Source of the DNA: Pseudomonadales bacterium
GTDB taxonomy: Bacteria > Pseudomonadota > Gammaproteobacteria > Pseudomonadales > Azotimanducaceae
Assembly: GCA_019090615.1 (NCBI GenBank)
Contig: JAHRVQ010000049.1
Coordinates: 62,001-126,000, forward strand
Direction: 5' to 3'
Length of the DNA: 64,000 nucleotides
This document shows positions 1 through 8,814 of this stretch, one piece after another (the stretch's first letter is position 1; each line of letters begins with the position of its first letter). The translations under genes and the position numbers were made by a program. The notes below the pieces were generated by a model. That model had not been told where the DNA came from and searched no databases. It saw only the letters and a program-made list of their open reading frames with translations.

Positions 1-462
1 CTTGCTCCATATCTTAAAATACGGGCTAGGTCAGTTCAGTCAGGCGCTGGAAATGGGCTGAAAAAAAATCCCACGGCCTATCTTGAAGATCCTGCATACC
101 AATCGAAGCTGGCTGCGGTGCTTGAATATGCATTTTCATCTATCGCCGCTAAATCTTCTTTGTTAATCGTTTATATACCGACTTTGGATTACCTGGCAAA
201 TTACCAATATGCGCAAACATCCGGTTCTGCTAGATTTGGACAATTGCTTGAAGAAGTAGCCCAAGTGTTAGACATTTCCTTCGTTTCAGCTAAAGCGGAG
301 CTTCTATCAGCTTACAAAGAAACTGGGTTGCTGCCTATCGGTTTTGCCAATTCAAGGATTAATAAAGGTCATCTCAACGAGACAGGGCATCGAGCTGTAG
401 CGACCGCCCTGTACAAAAAACTAAGTAAGACTTGTGTGTCTGACAGTCGTCCAAATATTTAA
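1..462 (+). CDS. SGNH-hydrolase-like protein, C-terminal part (5' end off window)
   Basis: The reading frame is open from the first base of the window, so the 153 residues seen are the C-terminal part of a longer protein. The end contains a GHLNETGH segment followed by an alanine-rich helix, which resembles the last catalytic block (D-x-x-H) of SGNH/GDSL hydrolases. Here the aspartate position appears to be Asn (N-K-G-H), so catalysis is uncertain. The gene ends 10 nt before an MBOAT acyltransferase. That pairing is typical of cell-surface or exopolysaccharide O-acetylation modules, where the MBOAT passes acetyl across the membrane and the SGNH partner transfers or removes it. The family call rests mainly on this context and on one motif. 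Confidence 0.55.
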   Translation, partial: LAPYLKIRARSVQSGAGNGLKKNPTAYLEDPAYQSKLAAVLEYAFSSIAAKSSLLIVYIPTLDYLANYQYAQTSGSARFGQLLEEVAQVLDISFVSAKAELLSAYKETGLLPIGFANSRINKGHLNETGHRAVATALYKKLSKTCVSDSRPNI

Positions 463-472
463 ATAACAGTTA

Positions 473-1885
473 ATGATATTTACATCTCTCGATTTTTTAA
501 TTTTTTATGCGCTGTTGATGGGCCTGCTGTTGGTGGTAAATAACCAGCTTTTTCGCAGCACTATACTGTTATTAGCTAGCTACTTTTTTTACGCCTGGTG
601 GAATCCTACTTTTATATTGTTGTTGTTCGTATCCAGTCTGTGGTCCTGGTCCCTCGGTTTACTTATCCATAAGGCTGATAGTGAGAAAAAGAAATCTATT
701 TATCTAACGATAAGCTTGCTATTAAGCTTGGGCATGTTGGCCTATTACAAGTATGCGCAATTTCTGATGGAAAATATTGCCGCGATGCTTGGTTATCAAC
801 GGGATTATCAATTTGATATTATATTGCCGGTAGGTATTTCGTTTTTTACTTTCCAGACCATGAGTTATTGCATCGATTTACGCCGAGGTAATATCGAAGT
901 CTGTAAGAGCCTGCCGCAACTAATGCTCTTTGTGGCATTCTTCCCGCAGTTGGTGGCAGGGCCAGTGGTCCGCGCCTCAGAACTATTACCGCAATTAAAA
1001 ACCAACAATATCGTCATAACGCCGCGTAATGTCATCATTGGTCTGCAAATATTTTTAGGTGGTGCATTACAAAAAGTATTGGTGGCTGATAACCTCAGTG
1101 TGTTTGTAGATCCCGTATTTGCTGATCATGGGTTCTATTCAGCAGAAACACTATGGTTGGCATTATTAGCCTATACGCTGCAAATATTTTGTGATTTTTC
1201 AGGTTATTCGTTGATGGCCATTGGGATTGCAAAAACCCTTGGTTTTGAATTGCCGAAGAATTTTGATATGCCCTATGTGTCGCGGTCGGTAACGGAGTTC
1301 TGGCGACGCTGGCATATGACTCTTTCCTTCTGGTTAAGGGATTATTTATATATTTCTTTAGGCGGAAACAGGAAAGGGCATCTTCGGACCTATGCTCATC
1401 TATATATCACGATGTTACTCGGTGGCCTATGGCATGGCGCCAGCTGGAATTTTGTATTGTGGGGAGCGTTACATGGTGGAGCGCTAGCATGCCATAAGCT
1501 TTGGCTGGAATATACTGAAAGCTGGGTGAAATTAAAGGCGCAGCCTACTTATATATTTGTTTCGTGGGGGTTGACCTTCCTGTTTGTAATGCTCACCTGG
1601 ATTCCCTTTAGATGCGCTGATTTTTCTTCAAGTTATACCTATTTTCTACATATGCTGGGTGCAGTTCCAGCCGGTATCCAATGGTTGAATCCGAATGTTT
1701 TATTGGTGTTGTTTGCGACTTTGGTCTGGCATCTTATTTTTATCTTTAAACAGCCGGTACTAGCCAGGTTCCCAGCAGAGAATATAACGACTTTTTATCC
1801 CCAACTAACCATTTTTGTTGGGCTGCTTTTTATTGTTATGTTTGCTCCGGTTAGTAGCTCGCCGTTTATTTATTTTCAATTTTAG
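473..1885 (+). CDS. MBOAT family O-acyltransferase (AlgI-like)
   Basis: This 470-residue, multi-membrane-spanning protein has the MBOAT hallmarks: a YxSRSVTEFWRRWHMTLSFW-type segment with His281 and a GGLWHGASWNFVLWGALHG-type segment whose His321 matches the essential histidine of AlgI. The length is normal for AlgI-type proteins (about 470-520). Family knowledge: these proteins move acetyl groups from cytoplasmic acetyl-CoA towards an extracytoplasmic polymer such as alginate. The gene starts 10 nt after the SGNH-like gene and is probably translated from the same mRNA. The acceptor polymer is unknown; the exopolysaccharide locus at the right edge is 57 kb away and need not be related. Confidence 0.88.
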   Translation: MIFTSLDFLIFYALLMGLLLVVNNQLFRSTILLLASYFFYAWWNPTFILLLFVSSLWSWSLGLLIHKADSEKKKSIYLTISLLLSLGMLAYYKYAQFLMENIAAMLGYQRDYQFDIILPVGISFFTFQTMSYCIDLRRGNIEVCKSLPQLMLFVAFFPQLVAGPVVRASELLPQLKTNNIVITPRNVIIGLQIFLGGALQKVLVADNLSVFVDPVFADHGFYSAETLWLALLAYTLQIFCDFSGYSLMAIGIAKTLGFELPKNFDMPYVSRSVTEFWRRWHMTLSFWLRDYLYISLGGNRKGHLRTYAHLYITMLLGGLWHGASWNFVLWGALHGGALACHKLWLEYTESWVKLKAQPTYIFVSWGLTFLFVMLTWIPFRCADFSSSYTYFLHMLGAVPAGIQWLNPNVLLVLFATLVWHLIFIFKQPVLARFPAENITTFYPQLTIFVGLLFIVMFAPVSSSPFIYFQF

Positions 1886-1918
1886 CGTTTATTTGCTGCT
1901 GCGCGGCGGATAAAAAAA

Positions 1919-2785
1919 TCAAGCCGTTATGCCAGCAGCTTTTGCCATAACATCGAGACGCAATTTAAATTCATCCAGTCCACGGCCGCCCACCGCATGT
2001 ATAACCTGTTCGACACCTAATTCTTCATACTGTTTAAAACGATCAGGGTCACGGCCGGCAACGTTAGGCATCACATATATTTTTACGTCTTTGCGGCTTC
2101 GGCCTGCTTCAGCCAGCAGTTCGTCTAGCCGCGTTAAGCGGCTTGCAAGTGCGTCTGGCATTAACCCGGCGCCCATCCAGCCCTGGCCTATCTGCGCCAC
2201 TCGACGTAGTGCCGCGTCACTTTCACCACCGAAAAAGATGGGTGGGTGCGGTTTTTGTACCGGTTTTGGAAATTGCAGGCATTCAGGTAATTGAAAAAAA
2301 TCGCCGGAGTAGGAAGATTCCTCCTGGGTCCATAGTGCTTTCATTACACCAAAACATTCCCTGGTTCTTTTTGCGCGGCTCTTAAAGTCGATACCGAGGG
2401 CGTCGAATTCTTCTTTTAACCAGCCAATACCCACTCCAAAATTAACCCGGCCGCCGGATAAGAAGTCAATATCTGCTATTTGTTTGGCGGTATAAATGGG
2501 TTCTCTCTGAGGTACCAGGCAGATACTGGTGCCAAGCCGAATGGTTTGGGTATTGGCGGCAAGAAAGGTGAGTGCTATGAAAGGGTCTAACATGCCGTCC
2601 TGAAAACCATGAATGCGGCCGTCTTCAGAATAGGGATAGCGGGATGCATATTCTTTAAAAAACAATACATGCTCTGGCACCCATAAACAATGAAAGCCTC
2701 GCGCTTCCACAGCCTGGCCCATTGCGACGATTTCGTCAGCGGGTGTTGCGCCACTGAATCCAATAAATATACCGACTTCTAACAT
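1919..2785 (-). CDS. LLM-class F420-dependent-type oxidoreductase (TIGR03619-like)
   Basis: A 288-residue luciferase-like monooxygenase fold protein. Recognisable elements are an N-terminal VGIFIGFSGATP strand, a CLWVPEHV motif, a GGRVNFGVGIGWLKEE segment after LGTSICLVPQREPI, and PHPPIFFGGESDAALRR. These features match the TIGR03619 group named after Rv2161c. Such proteins use F420 in actinobacteria, but some LLM relatives use FMN, so the cofactor is not settled by sequence. It is divergent from a second LLM gene at 3053, with about 270 nt between the two starts; the pair probably arose by duplication. Confidence 0.85.
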   Translation of the reverse strand: MLEVGIFIGFSGATPADEIVAMGQAVEARGFHCLWVPEHVLFFKEYASRYPYSEDGRIHGFQDGMLDPFIALTFLAANTQTIRLGTSICLVPQREPIYTAKQIADIDFLSGGRVNFGVGIGWLKEEFDALGIDFKSRAKRTRECFGVMKALWTQEESSYSGDFFQLPECLQFPKPVQKPHPPIFFGGESDAALRRVAQIGQGWMGAGLMPDALASRLTRLDELLAEAGRSRKDVKIYVMPNVAGRDPDRFKQYEELGVEQVIHAVGGRGLDEFKLRLDVMAKAAGITA

Positions 2786-3052
2786 GGCCTGTTCTCCTGT
2801 TGGCTGCTGTTATAAGGTGGATTCTATGCGGGTAGTATTCCTGTGTCGAATGTTTTGCGGCTGATAGAGGATTAGTGCTGTGTACCAGCGTGTTCTTTGC
2901 TAATAAGGTACTCGGCAGAAGTAATCCAGTTAGAAGGTGCTGGATTAGAAGCTACTGGGTCAGTGCCGACTGTTTGCGTTTGATTAGTATCAGGGCATAC
3001 TCTAACTGGCTAGCTAATTTTCTGTCAGGCGAATATATAAAGGGGTTCTTTT

Positions 3053-3895
3053 ATGCACTACGGCATCACGATTTTTCCAACCGATTATTCCATCAGTCCG
3101 GCGGCATTGGCGATGGCAGCCGAAGCCCGTGACTTTGAGTCTTTGTGGGTGCCAGAGCATTCTCATATTCCTCTGTCGCGGCTATCCGCCTGGCCGGGCG
3201 GCCCTGAATTACCAAAGATGTATTATGATGTTATGGACCCGTTTGTAGCGCTGGCATCAGCTGCCTCGGTGACTAGCAAAATCAAACTGGCGACAGGTAT
3301 TTGTCTGGTGGTACAAAGAGATCCAATCCAGACTGCAAAAGAAATATGCAGTCTCGATCAGATATCTAATGGGCGATTTTTATTTGGCATTGGCGCTGGC
3401 TGGAATGCTGAAGAGATGGCTGACCATGGCACTGATTTTAAGCAGCGCATGGGCATTATGCGTGAGCGAGTAGAAGCCATTCGAGTTATCTGTAGTGAGC
3501 CCAAACCCGCATATGCTGGCAAACATGTTAATTTCGACTCGTTTATGACCTGGCCTAAACCAAAACAAAACGTCTGTCCGCCAGTGCATATTGGTGGCAT
3601 TTTTCCTTTTGGGGCCAAGCGCGCCGCCGCATACGGCGATGGTTGGTTACCGATTCAGGGGCGGACTGATTTAATCGAAGCGTTGCCTAAATTCGAGCAG
3701 ATGCTAAAAGAACAGGGGCGGGACCGAAGCAGTGTCGAGGTTAGTTTAATTGGCGCGCCGACCACAGCGGATAAACTCAAGGCGTTGGCCGATGCCGGGG
3801 TCGATCGGGTGATTTTTGGTCTGCCACCGGCAGCTGAGGATAAGATATTGCCCTTGCTGGATACCTATGCGGCGTTAATGGATGCGGTTGGATAG
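3053..3895 (+). CDS. LLM-class F420-dependent-type oxidoreductase (TIGR03619-like)
   Basis: A 280-residue LLM protein with SLWVPEHSHIP, MDPFVALA, a CLVVQRDPIQTAKE segment and GRFLFGIGAGWNAEE, matching the gene at 1919 in the same positions. It starts at an ATG 7 nt after an AAGGGG ribosome-binding site. It probably catalyses a flavin- or F420-dependent hydride transfer or monooxygenation on an unknown substrate. It is followed by another LLM gene (3990) on the same strand, about 95 nt away. The last codons and stop are duplicated just downstream; see the repeat at 3877-3931. Confidence 0.85.
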   Translation: MHYGITIFPTDYSISPAALAMAAEARDFESLWVPEHSHIPLSRLSAWPGGPELPKMYYDVMDPFVALASAASVTSKIKLATGICLVVQRDPIQTAKEICSLDQISNGRFLFGIGAGWNAEEMADHGTDFKQRMGIMRERVEAIRVICSEPKPAYAGKHVNFDSFMTWPKPKQNVCPPVHIGGIFPFGAKRAAAYGDGWLPIQGRTDLIEALPKFEQMLKEQGRDRSSVEVSLIGAPTTADKLKALADAGVDRVIFGLPPAAEDKILPLLDTYAALMDAVG

Positions 3896-3931
3896 TCGGA
3901 TAGTCAGATAAAGAATGGACGCGGTTGGATA
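3877..3931 (+). repeat. Duplicated gene end with stop codon
   Basis: The final codons of the upstream LLM gene (AATGGATGCGGTTGGATA at 3877-3894, including part of the stop) recur at 3914-3931 with one mismatch. Between them GGATAGTC occurs twice back to back. The copy lies in non-coding DNA and restores no reading frame. Confidence 0.8.
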
Positions 3932-3989
3932 ACGTAAAAATCCATGGTCTTTAAATCGTTTATAAAGCCTGAGCAAAAGGATACAAAGT

Positions 3990-4865
3990 ATGCAAATCGG
4001 AAAACTGGGTGTGTGGTGCGGTACTGACGCTATGTCGGCAGATCAGGCGGCGGCCTTTTCCCAACGGTTAGAAAATTGGGGTTATGCGGCCCTATGGATT
4101 CCAGAAGCAATTGGCCGAGAACCTTTTGCGCATGCTGCGTGGCTGTTGGCTAATACCACAAAGCTGGTTATTGCGACTGGTATTGCCAATATTTATGCCC
4201 GTGATGCGCGCGCCGCTGCCAGTGGTCAGCAAACCCTTGCAGAGCAGTCAGGTGGGCGGTTTTTGTTGGGTCTGGGTGTTTCGCATAGCCCGCTGGTAGA
4301 AGGTATGCGTGGTCATACCTATGCGGCCCCGGTAGCCACCATGCGCGCTTACCTTGAGGCCATGCAGGCCGGCCATTATGGCGCAGTTAAGGCAGCAGAT
4401 TCTCCGGCCACGATAATCGCTGCACTTGGACCAAAAATGCTGGCGCTGGCTGGCAGTCATGCCGATGGCGCACATCCTTATCTGGTCACCCCAGAGCATA
4501 CTCTACAGGCCAGGGAGATAATGGGTAAAGAGGCGTTATTATGCGTTGAACAGAAGGTATTGCTTGAAACTAACCCGGATAAGGCGCGCGAGGTGGCAAA
4601 AAAAGTGCTTGGGTTTTATCTGGCGCTGCCAAATTATCGGAATAATTTATTGCGCCTGGGGTTTAGTGCGGCAGAAATTGATGAGCAACAGCCGAGACTG
4701 ATTGATGCGCTAGTTGCCTGGGGTGACAGGGCAGCGATAGAGGCGCGTATAGACGCGCATTTTTCAGCCGGGGCGAATCATGTTTGCATTCAGGCGATTG
4801 ACCCTGCTGGCTCGCCAATGCCGGATGAAAAGTTGTTGGCGCAGCTTGCGCCAGGCATGGGCTAA
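3990..4865 (+). CDS. LLM-class oxidoreductase (TIGR03620-like)
   Basis: A 291-residue LLM-fold protein, more distant from its two neighbours. It has YAALWIPEAIGREPF near the N-terminus, VIATGIANIYARDA, GRFLLGLGVSHSPLVEG and AALGPKMLALAGSHADGAHPYLVTPEHT. These are characteristic of the group represented by TIGR03620 (MSMEG_4141-like). An AAAGGA ribosome-binding site sits 8 nt before the ATG. It is co-directional with the LLM gene at 3053 and convergent with the acyl-CoA dehydrogenase at 4913. The substrate is unknown, and the F420 requirement is inferred from family. Confidence 0.82.
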   Translation: MQIGKLGVWCGTDAMSADQAAAFSQRLENWGYAALWIPEAIGREPFAHAAWLLANTTKLVIATGIANIYARDARAAASGQQTLAEQSGGRFLLGLGVSHSPLVEGMRGHTYAAPVATMRAYLEAMQAGHYGAVKAADSPATIIAALGPKMLALAGSHADGAHPYLVTPEHTLQAREIMGKEALLCVEQKVLLETNPDKAREVAKKVLGFYLALPNYRNNLLRLGFSAAEIDEQQPRLIDALVAWGDRAAIEARIDAHFSAGANHVCIQAIDPAGSPMPDEKLLAQLAPGMG

Positions 4866-4912
4866 AGATATCGATAAATTCAGCCTTGCTGGCTATGGCA
4901 AACTGTCTGCGG

Positions 4913-6097
4913 CTAGTCGGGTAAGTTTAATACCCGTTTAGCGATAATATTGAGTTGTACCTCAGAGGTGCCACCTTCAATTGAATTGGCCTTACTACGC
5001 AACCAGGCACGGGTTTGGGTGAGGTCGTCTTTACTAAAACCATCGCCCTCCCAGCCGAGCATTTGCCCGCCAAGAATTTTCAGCATCAATTCGAAGCGCT
5101 TTTTATTCTGCTCGGTGCCATAGAGTTTAAACATGGATGAAACAAAGCTGGGTGCTTTGGTGGATTTAGATTCTTCTGTGCTGCGCCTAACCGTTAGACC
5201 AAAAGCGCGATTGGTCATGGATTGCTGAATGATTTCGTCTCTGAGTATTGGTTCGGCCAGTTTTGAATTTTGCAGGCCAATGATGTCGATGGCCATATCC
5301 GATAAGGAACGGGCGCGTTGACCACCGGTGCCACCACCGCCGCCGATGGAGGTACGTTCATATTGCAACAGCCGTTTGGCGATTGGCCAACCTTCATTAA
5401 GTCCGCCTACCATGTTGGTTTTAGGCACCCGAACGTCGACAAAAAATGTTTCGCAGAAAGGCGACGAACCACTAATTAATTTGATCGGTTTAACACTGAC
5501 ACCGGGGCTTGCCATATCAAAGAGCAAAAAACTGATGCCGTTTTGTTTGATGGCGTCAAAATCTGTACGCACCAGGCAATAGATCCAGTCGGCTTTATCA
5601 GCACCTGAAGTCCAGACTTTTTGGCCGTTGATAATATATTCGTCACCGTCGGCTTCTGCTTTGGTCTGTAAGCTAGCAAGGTCCGAGCCGGAATTAGGTT
5701 CACTATAGCCCTGACACCACCAGATTTCACCGCTGGCAATTTTTGGTAAATGCTCGGCTTTCTGGGTCTCGTTGCCGAATTCCAGCAGCGCTGGGCCGAT
5801 CATAGAAATACCCATACCCAGGAGCGGTGGGCGGGCTTTAATGCGGGCCAATTCTTCGCGTAGTACTCGCGCTTCAGCCGAGTTTAAATTGGCGCCGCCA
5901 TATTCTTTTGGCCAGGTGGGGACGGTATATCCTTTGGCGGCCATACGTTCTAACCAGACTTTTGTTTCCGGATTGCTATAGCTCGCTCGTCTGCCACCAC
6001 CCGGATGTTCAGCATCGGTTAGCGGCGTGCGCATTGAAGGGGGACAGTTTGCTTCCAGCCAGGTACGGGTTTGTTCTTTGAAGCTGCTTAATGACAT
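4913..6097 (-). CDS. Acyl-CoA dehydrogenase
   Basis: I chose the start at 6097 (MSLSSFKEQ, 394 residues) over an upstream start because a GGGGA site precedes it and the upstream codons do not look conserved. Motifs are GYSEPNSGSDLASLQTKA (FAD/acyl-CoA binding), NGQKVWTSGADKADW, the central GGGGGTGGQRARSL segment and C-terminal SIEGGTSEVQLNIIAKRVL. The classical catalytic glutamate before GTSEIQ is Gly here, as in many bacterial FadE-type enzymes with GGTSEIQ endings, so the catalytic base may lie elsewhere. It would oxidise an acyl-CoA to the 2-enoyl-CoA and pass electrons to ETF. The neighbouring CoA transferase and enoyl-CoA-reductase-like SDR support an acyl-CoA role. Confidence 0.93.
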   Translation of the reverse strand: MSLSSFKEQTRTWLEANCPPSMRTPLTDAEHPGGGRRASYSNPETKVWLERMAAKGYTVPTWPKEYGGANLNSAEARVLREELARIKARPPLLGMGISMIGPALLEFGNETQKAEHLPKIASGEIWWCQGYSEPNSGSDLASLQTKAEADGDEYIINGQKVWTSGADKADWIYCLVRTDFDAIKQNGISFLLFDMASPGVSVKPIKLISGSSPFCETFFVDVRVPKTNMVGGLNEGWPIAKRLLQYERTSIGGGGGTGGQRARSLSDMAIDIIGLQNSKLAEPILRDEIIQQSMTNRAFGLTVRRSTEESKSTKAPSFVSSMFKLYGTEQNKKRFELMLKILGGQMLGWEGDGFSKDDLTQTRAWLRSKANSIEGGTSEVQLNIIAKRVLNLPD

Positions 6098-6199
6098 GTT
6101 ATGTTTTCCCCAGAACGATGAGCGTATAAGAATAAACCATCTAGCCATTGGCTACGAGGAATTCATTGATGATTACTTTTACTGAATCGGCCCAGTTTG

Positions 6200-6254
6200 G
6201 TATTGCAACAGACTGTATTGCAAACGATCGTATTGCAACAGGCTGTATTGAATC
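6200..6254 (+). repeat. 15-bp tandem repeat, 3.7 copies, before a start codon
   Basis: Units GTATTGCAACAGACT, GTATTGCAAACGATC and GTATTGCAACAGGCT, followed by a partial GTATTGAATC, run head to tail. The array ends about 20 nt before the ATG of the CoA transferase at 6276. It lies between the divergent acyl-CoA dehydrogenase and CoA transferase genes. Confidence 0.88.
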
Positions 6255-6275
6255 TTGCCAGCAGGTATTATCCTT

Positions 6276-7622
6276 ATGAGTACTGCAGCGGATAATCGTG
6301 CTGCGAACGATCCAAGAAGAGCGCGGTTCCTGCCCTATATGGCACCTTCACAAGGCGCGCGCGCGGGGAAATGGGTCAGTGCCGCCGAAGCTATAGCGGC
6401 CATAGCAGATAAGTCGCGGGTTTATATTGCGGCAGCCTCAGGCATCCCCATGGGGTTGGTTGAAGCGATGGCCGAGTACCGTCAACGTTGGACTCATATT
6501 GAGCTGGTAATGGCCTATATGGTGCGCCGTCCTACGGTTTTTGAATATCCCGGCAAACCGTTTAGCTATACCACTACCCAGGCGACGCCAGCGTTTAAAT
6601 ATCTTTGGGATACCGGTACGGTGTCTATTTTACCGGCTCGGTATTCCGATCTAGCGGGCTTGTTTTTAGCAACCGGTGCCTACCCCGTTGAAGTGGCTTT
6701 AGTGCAGGTGAGTGCACCTGGGCCAGAAGGTCGAGTGAGTCTTGGCACTTCAGCGGGTGGTGCGATTGATATTACCCGTAGTGCACCGTTGGTGATTGCT
6801 CAGGTCAATGACCAGGTACCCTATACCTTTGGTGCCAGTGAATTTGAACTATCTGAGTTTGATTTTCTGGTGGAAGCCTCAGAGCCAGTGCGGCCAGCAC
6901 CAGAGCCTACCTTTAACGAGGACCAGATATTGCAAAAAGTTGCTAGCCAGGCAGCGGCGAAAATTGCTAATGGTGCGACCCTGCAGTTTGGTGTTGGTGA
7001 TATACCGGATGCGATCCTGTCGCATCTATCCGGCCACCAGAATCTCTCGGTGCATTCGGGGATGTTTTCCATGGCCTGTGTTGATTTGTTGGAAAAGGGG
7101 GTGATTAGCAGTAATAGCAAAGGCTTTGATGACGGTTATATGGTGGCTGCTGAAGTATCTAATACGGTATCAATGATGCGCTGGATCGATCGAAACCCGC
7201 AACTATTGATGGCCCCGGCGCGATATACCCATGGCGCGGGCATACTATCGAGGATTCGCCAATTTACCTCGTTGCAATCGGCGATCGAAGTGGCGCTGGA
7301 TGGCTCTGTGAATAGTGAAACAGTAAATGGGCGGGTATTATCTGGCCCGGGTGGTGCGCCGGATTATGCTTTTGCGGCCTGTGCAGCAGAGAACGGTCAT
7401 TCTATCCTGGCCTTAAAATCTACTGCCGCGCGGGGTGCCATATCTCGTATTGTGGCCTCCATTGATGCGCCGGACCGGATCACTTTACCGGCCTATACCG
7501 CGGATATAATTGTCACTGAATATGGCGTGGCGGAAGTGCGCGGCCTGCCGTTACAGGCGCGCGCAGAAGCCCTCTGCGCCATTGCTCATCCGGATCATCA
7601 GGCTAATCTGAAGCCGGACTGA
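6276..7622 (+). CDS. Acetyl-CoA hydrolase/CoA-transferase family protein
   Basis: About 448 residues from the ATG at 6276, preferred over a TTG at 6255 that lies inside the upstream repeat. The protein shows GPEGRVSLGTSAGGAIDIT, LQFGVGDIPDAILSHL (glycine loop), HSGMFSMACVDLLEKGVI and the C-terminal IVTEYGVAEVRGLPLQARA followed by IAHPDHQANL. These are standard for the acetyl-CoA hydrolase / 4-hydroxybutyrate CoA-transferase family. It would activate a carboxylic acid by CoA transfer, or hydrolyse an acyl-CoA, in the cytoplasm. It is divergent from the acyl-CoA dehydrogenase and convergent with an SDR; no acyl-CoA ligase is present in the window, so CoA transfer may be the activation route. 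Confidence 0.88.
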   Translation: MSTAADNRAANDPRRARFLPYMAPSQGARAGKWVSAAEAIAAIADKSRVYIAAASGIPMGLVEAMAEYRQRWTHIELVMAYMVRRPTVFEYPGKPFSYTTTQATPAFKYLWDTGTVSILPARYSDLAGLFLATGAYPVEVALVQVSAPGPEGRVSLGTSAGGAIDITRSAPLVIAQVNDQVPYTFGASEFELSEFDFLVEASEPVRPAPEPTFNEDQILQKVASQAAAKIANGATLQFGVGDIPDAILSHLSGHQNLSVHSGMFSMACVDLLEKGVISSNSKGFDDGYMVAAEVSNTVSMMRWIDRNPQLLMAPARYTHGAGILSRIRQFTSLQSAIEVALDGSVNSETVNGRVLSGPGGAPDYAFAACAAENGHSILALKSTAARGAISRIVASIDAPDRITLPAYTADIIVTEYGVAEVRGLPLQARAEALCAIAHPDHQANLKPD

Positions 7623-7646
7623 CCTAATGCCAGTTTGACCCGGCAG

Positions 7647-7681
7647 AATAGGCTGTGCTGACTGCCGTTGAGCAGCCTATT
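7647..7681. terminator. Hairpin between convergent genes
   Basis: AATAGGCTG (7647-7655) pairs perfectly with CAGCCTATT (7673-7681), and GCT/AGC may extend the stem past one bulge. It sits between the convergent CoA transferase and SDR genes and overlaps the SDR stop codon. A clear U-tract is lacking, so termination efficiency is uncertain. Confidence 0.5.
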
Positions 7682-8531
7682 GAGGTGCCTCATTGGGATC
7701 CCACATATCACTCCAGGGCCCGAGATACTGGCCGCCATCAGCGATTAAGGAGGCACCGTTAATATATTTTGCTGCCGGTGAGCATAAAAATATAGCCATT
7801 GCTGCAACTTCTTCAGGGGTGCCGAGGCGATGTGCGGGGATATCATTTTTCTGTAACTCATCAAAATCATCCACTTCTGCTTTGGCATATTCTTCTTCGC
7901 GTAACCCCTGGGTCTCTATGCTGCCGGGTGCCAGGGCATTAATGTTGACGCCATGGCGGGCGTAATAATAGGCCAACGACTTGGTCATATTGACCACCCC
8001 GGCACGGGCAGCGCCTGAATGGACAAAAAGACTGGCGCCTCGGTCATAAGAATAGACATGGACAATATTTACAATGGCGCCACTGCCATGTTTGATCATC
8101 TGGGTGCCAACACGGTTGCACATATTCCAGGTGCCGTTTAGATTCAGATCCACCACCGAACGCCAGCCTCGATCAGATATATCCCAGGGCCGAGAAGGAA
8201 ACTGGCCGCCAGCGTTATTGATTAGATAATCTATATTGCCAAATTGATCGTTAACGCGGGTCAGCATGGCATCTATTTCTTCGGGTTCACGAATACTCAT
8301 GGGCGCGGCGAGACATTCAACACCCAGTGCTTCGATGTCGGCTTTTGTCAGGTCCAGGTTTTCAGTGTTGCGGCTGGCAATTACGACATTGGCACCTAGT
8401 TGGGCAAAAGCCAAAGCGATTTCGCGGCCAATGCCTCGGCCACCGCCGGTGACTAGTGCTGTCTTGCCTTTAAATAACGCATTGGAAAATGTTGCCAGGG
8501 GGTTTGGGTTTTCGGGCTTGTCTGTTGCCAT
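7677..8531 (-). CDS. SDR oxidoreductase resembling trans-2-enoyl-CoA reductase (PECR-like)
   Basis: A 284-residue Rossmann-fold protein with the cofactor motif TGGGRGIG (28-35) and NNAG (about 105-108). The usual catalytic Y-x-x-x-K is absent: the aligned segment is HSGAARAGVVNMTKSLA (171 onward), giving S172 and R176. This HSGAARAGV motif is the one I recall from peroxisomal trans-2-enoyl-CoA reductase and dienoyl-CoA-reductase-type SDRs. The protein is therefore more likely an enoyl/dienoyl-CoA reductase than an alcohol dehydrogenase, and not a dead copy. The neighbouring acyl-CoA dehydrogenase and CoA transferase fit. A good divergent gap separates it from the P450. Confidence 0.85.
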   Translation of the reverse strand: MATDKPENPNPLATFSNALFKGKTALVTGGGRGIGREIALAFAQLGANVVIASRNTENLDLTKADIEALGVECLAAPMSIREPEEIDAMLTRVNDQFGNIDYLINNAGGQFPSRPWDISDRGWRSVVDLNLNGTWNMCNRVGTQMIKHGSGAIVNIVHVYSYDRGASLFVHSGAARAGVVNMTKSLAYYYARHGVNINALAPGSIETQGLREEEYAKAEVDDFDELQKNDIPAHRLGTPEEVAAMAIFLCSPAAKYINGASLIADGGQYLGPWSDMWDPNEAPQ

Positions 8532-8760
8532 GATTGGTGCGTCCTTTAGTTGTACTTTTGTATGTGGCTTAGCTCGGTACTAGGTACTAGTTGTGCCAGG
8601 TGGATGATACATGTTTTTGCTACTGGCTTTTTTCTGATGTTGTTTTCACATAGCGCTATATTAGGCGAAAAATGCTGTTGATGCATATCTGCGGATTTAG
8701 CGTTGGGGTTTAGTAACTACAAAAAAACGCAGCAGAATAAAATTGAATGAGTTCGCAGGC

Positions 8761-8781
8761 TAGTATGATCTATGTATACTA
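8761..8781. promoter_or_regulatory. Inverted repeat upstream of P450 gene
   Basis: TAGTAT (8761-8766) and ATACTA (8776-8781) form a perfect inverted repeat with 9 nt between, 33 nt before the P450 start, in the 283-nt gap between divergent SDR and P450 genes. It could be an operator or simply an AT-rich promoter region. Confidence 0.3.
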
Positions 8782-8814
8782 ATGCATCATTTTGCTACTA
8801 CAGGATACTACGAT

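Noticed and set aside
2875-3132. Small open frame upstream of the LLM gene at 3053
   Set aside because: It overlaps the true gene start out of frame, has no ribosome-binding site and no recognisable motif.
7677-8531. Possible dead SDR (missing Tyr-x-x-x-Lys)
   Set aside because: The substituted motif matches the enoyl-CoA-reductase branch of SDRs, and the frame and cofactor site are intact.
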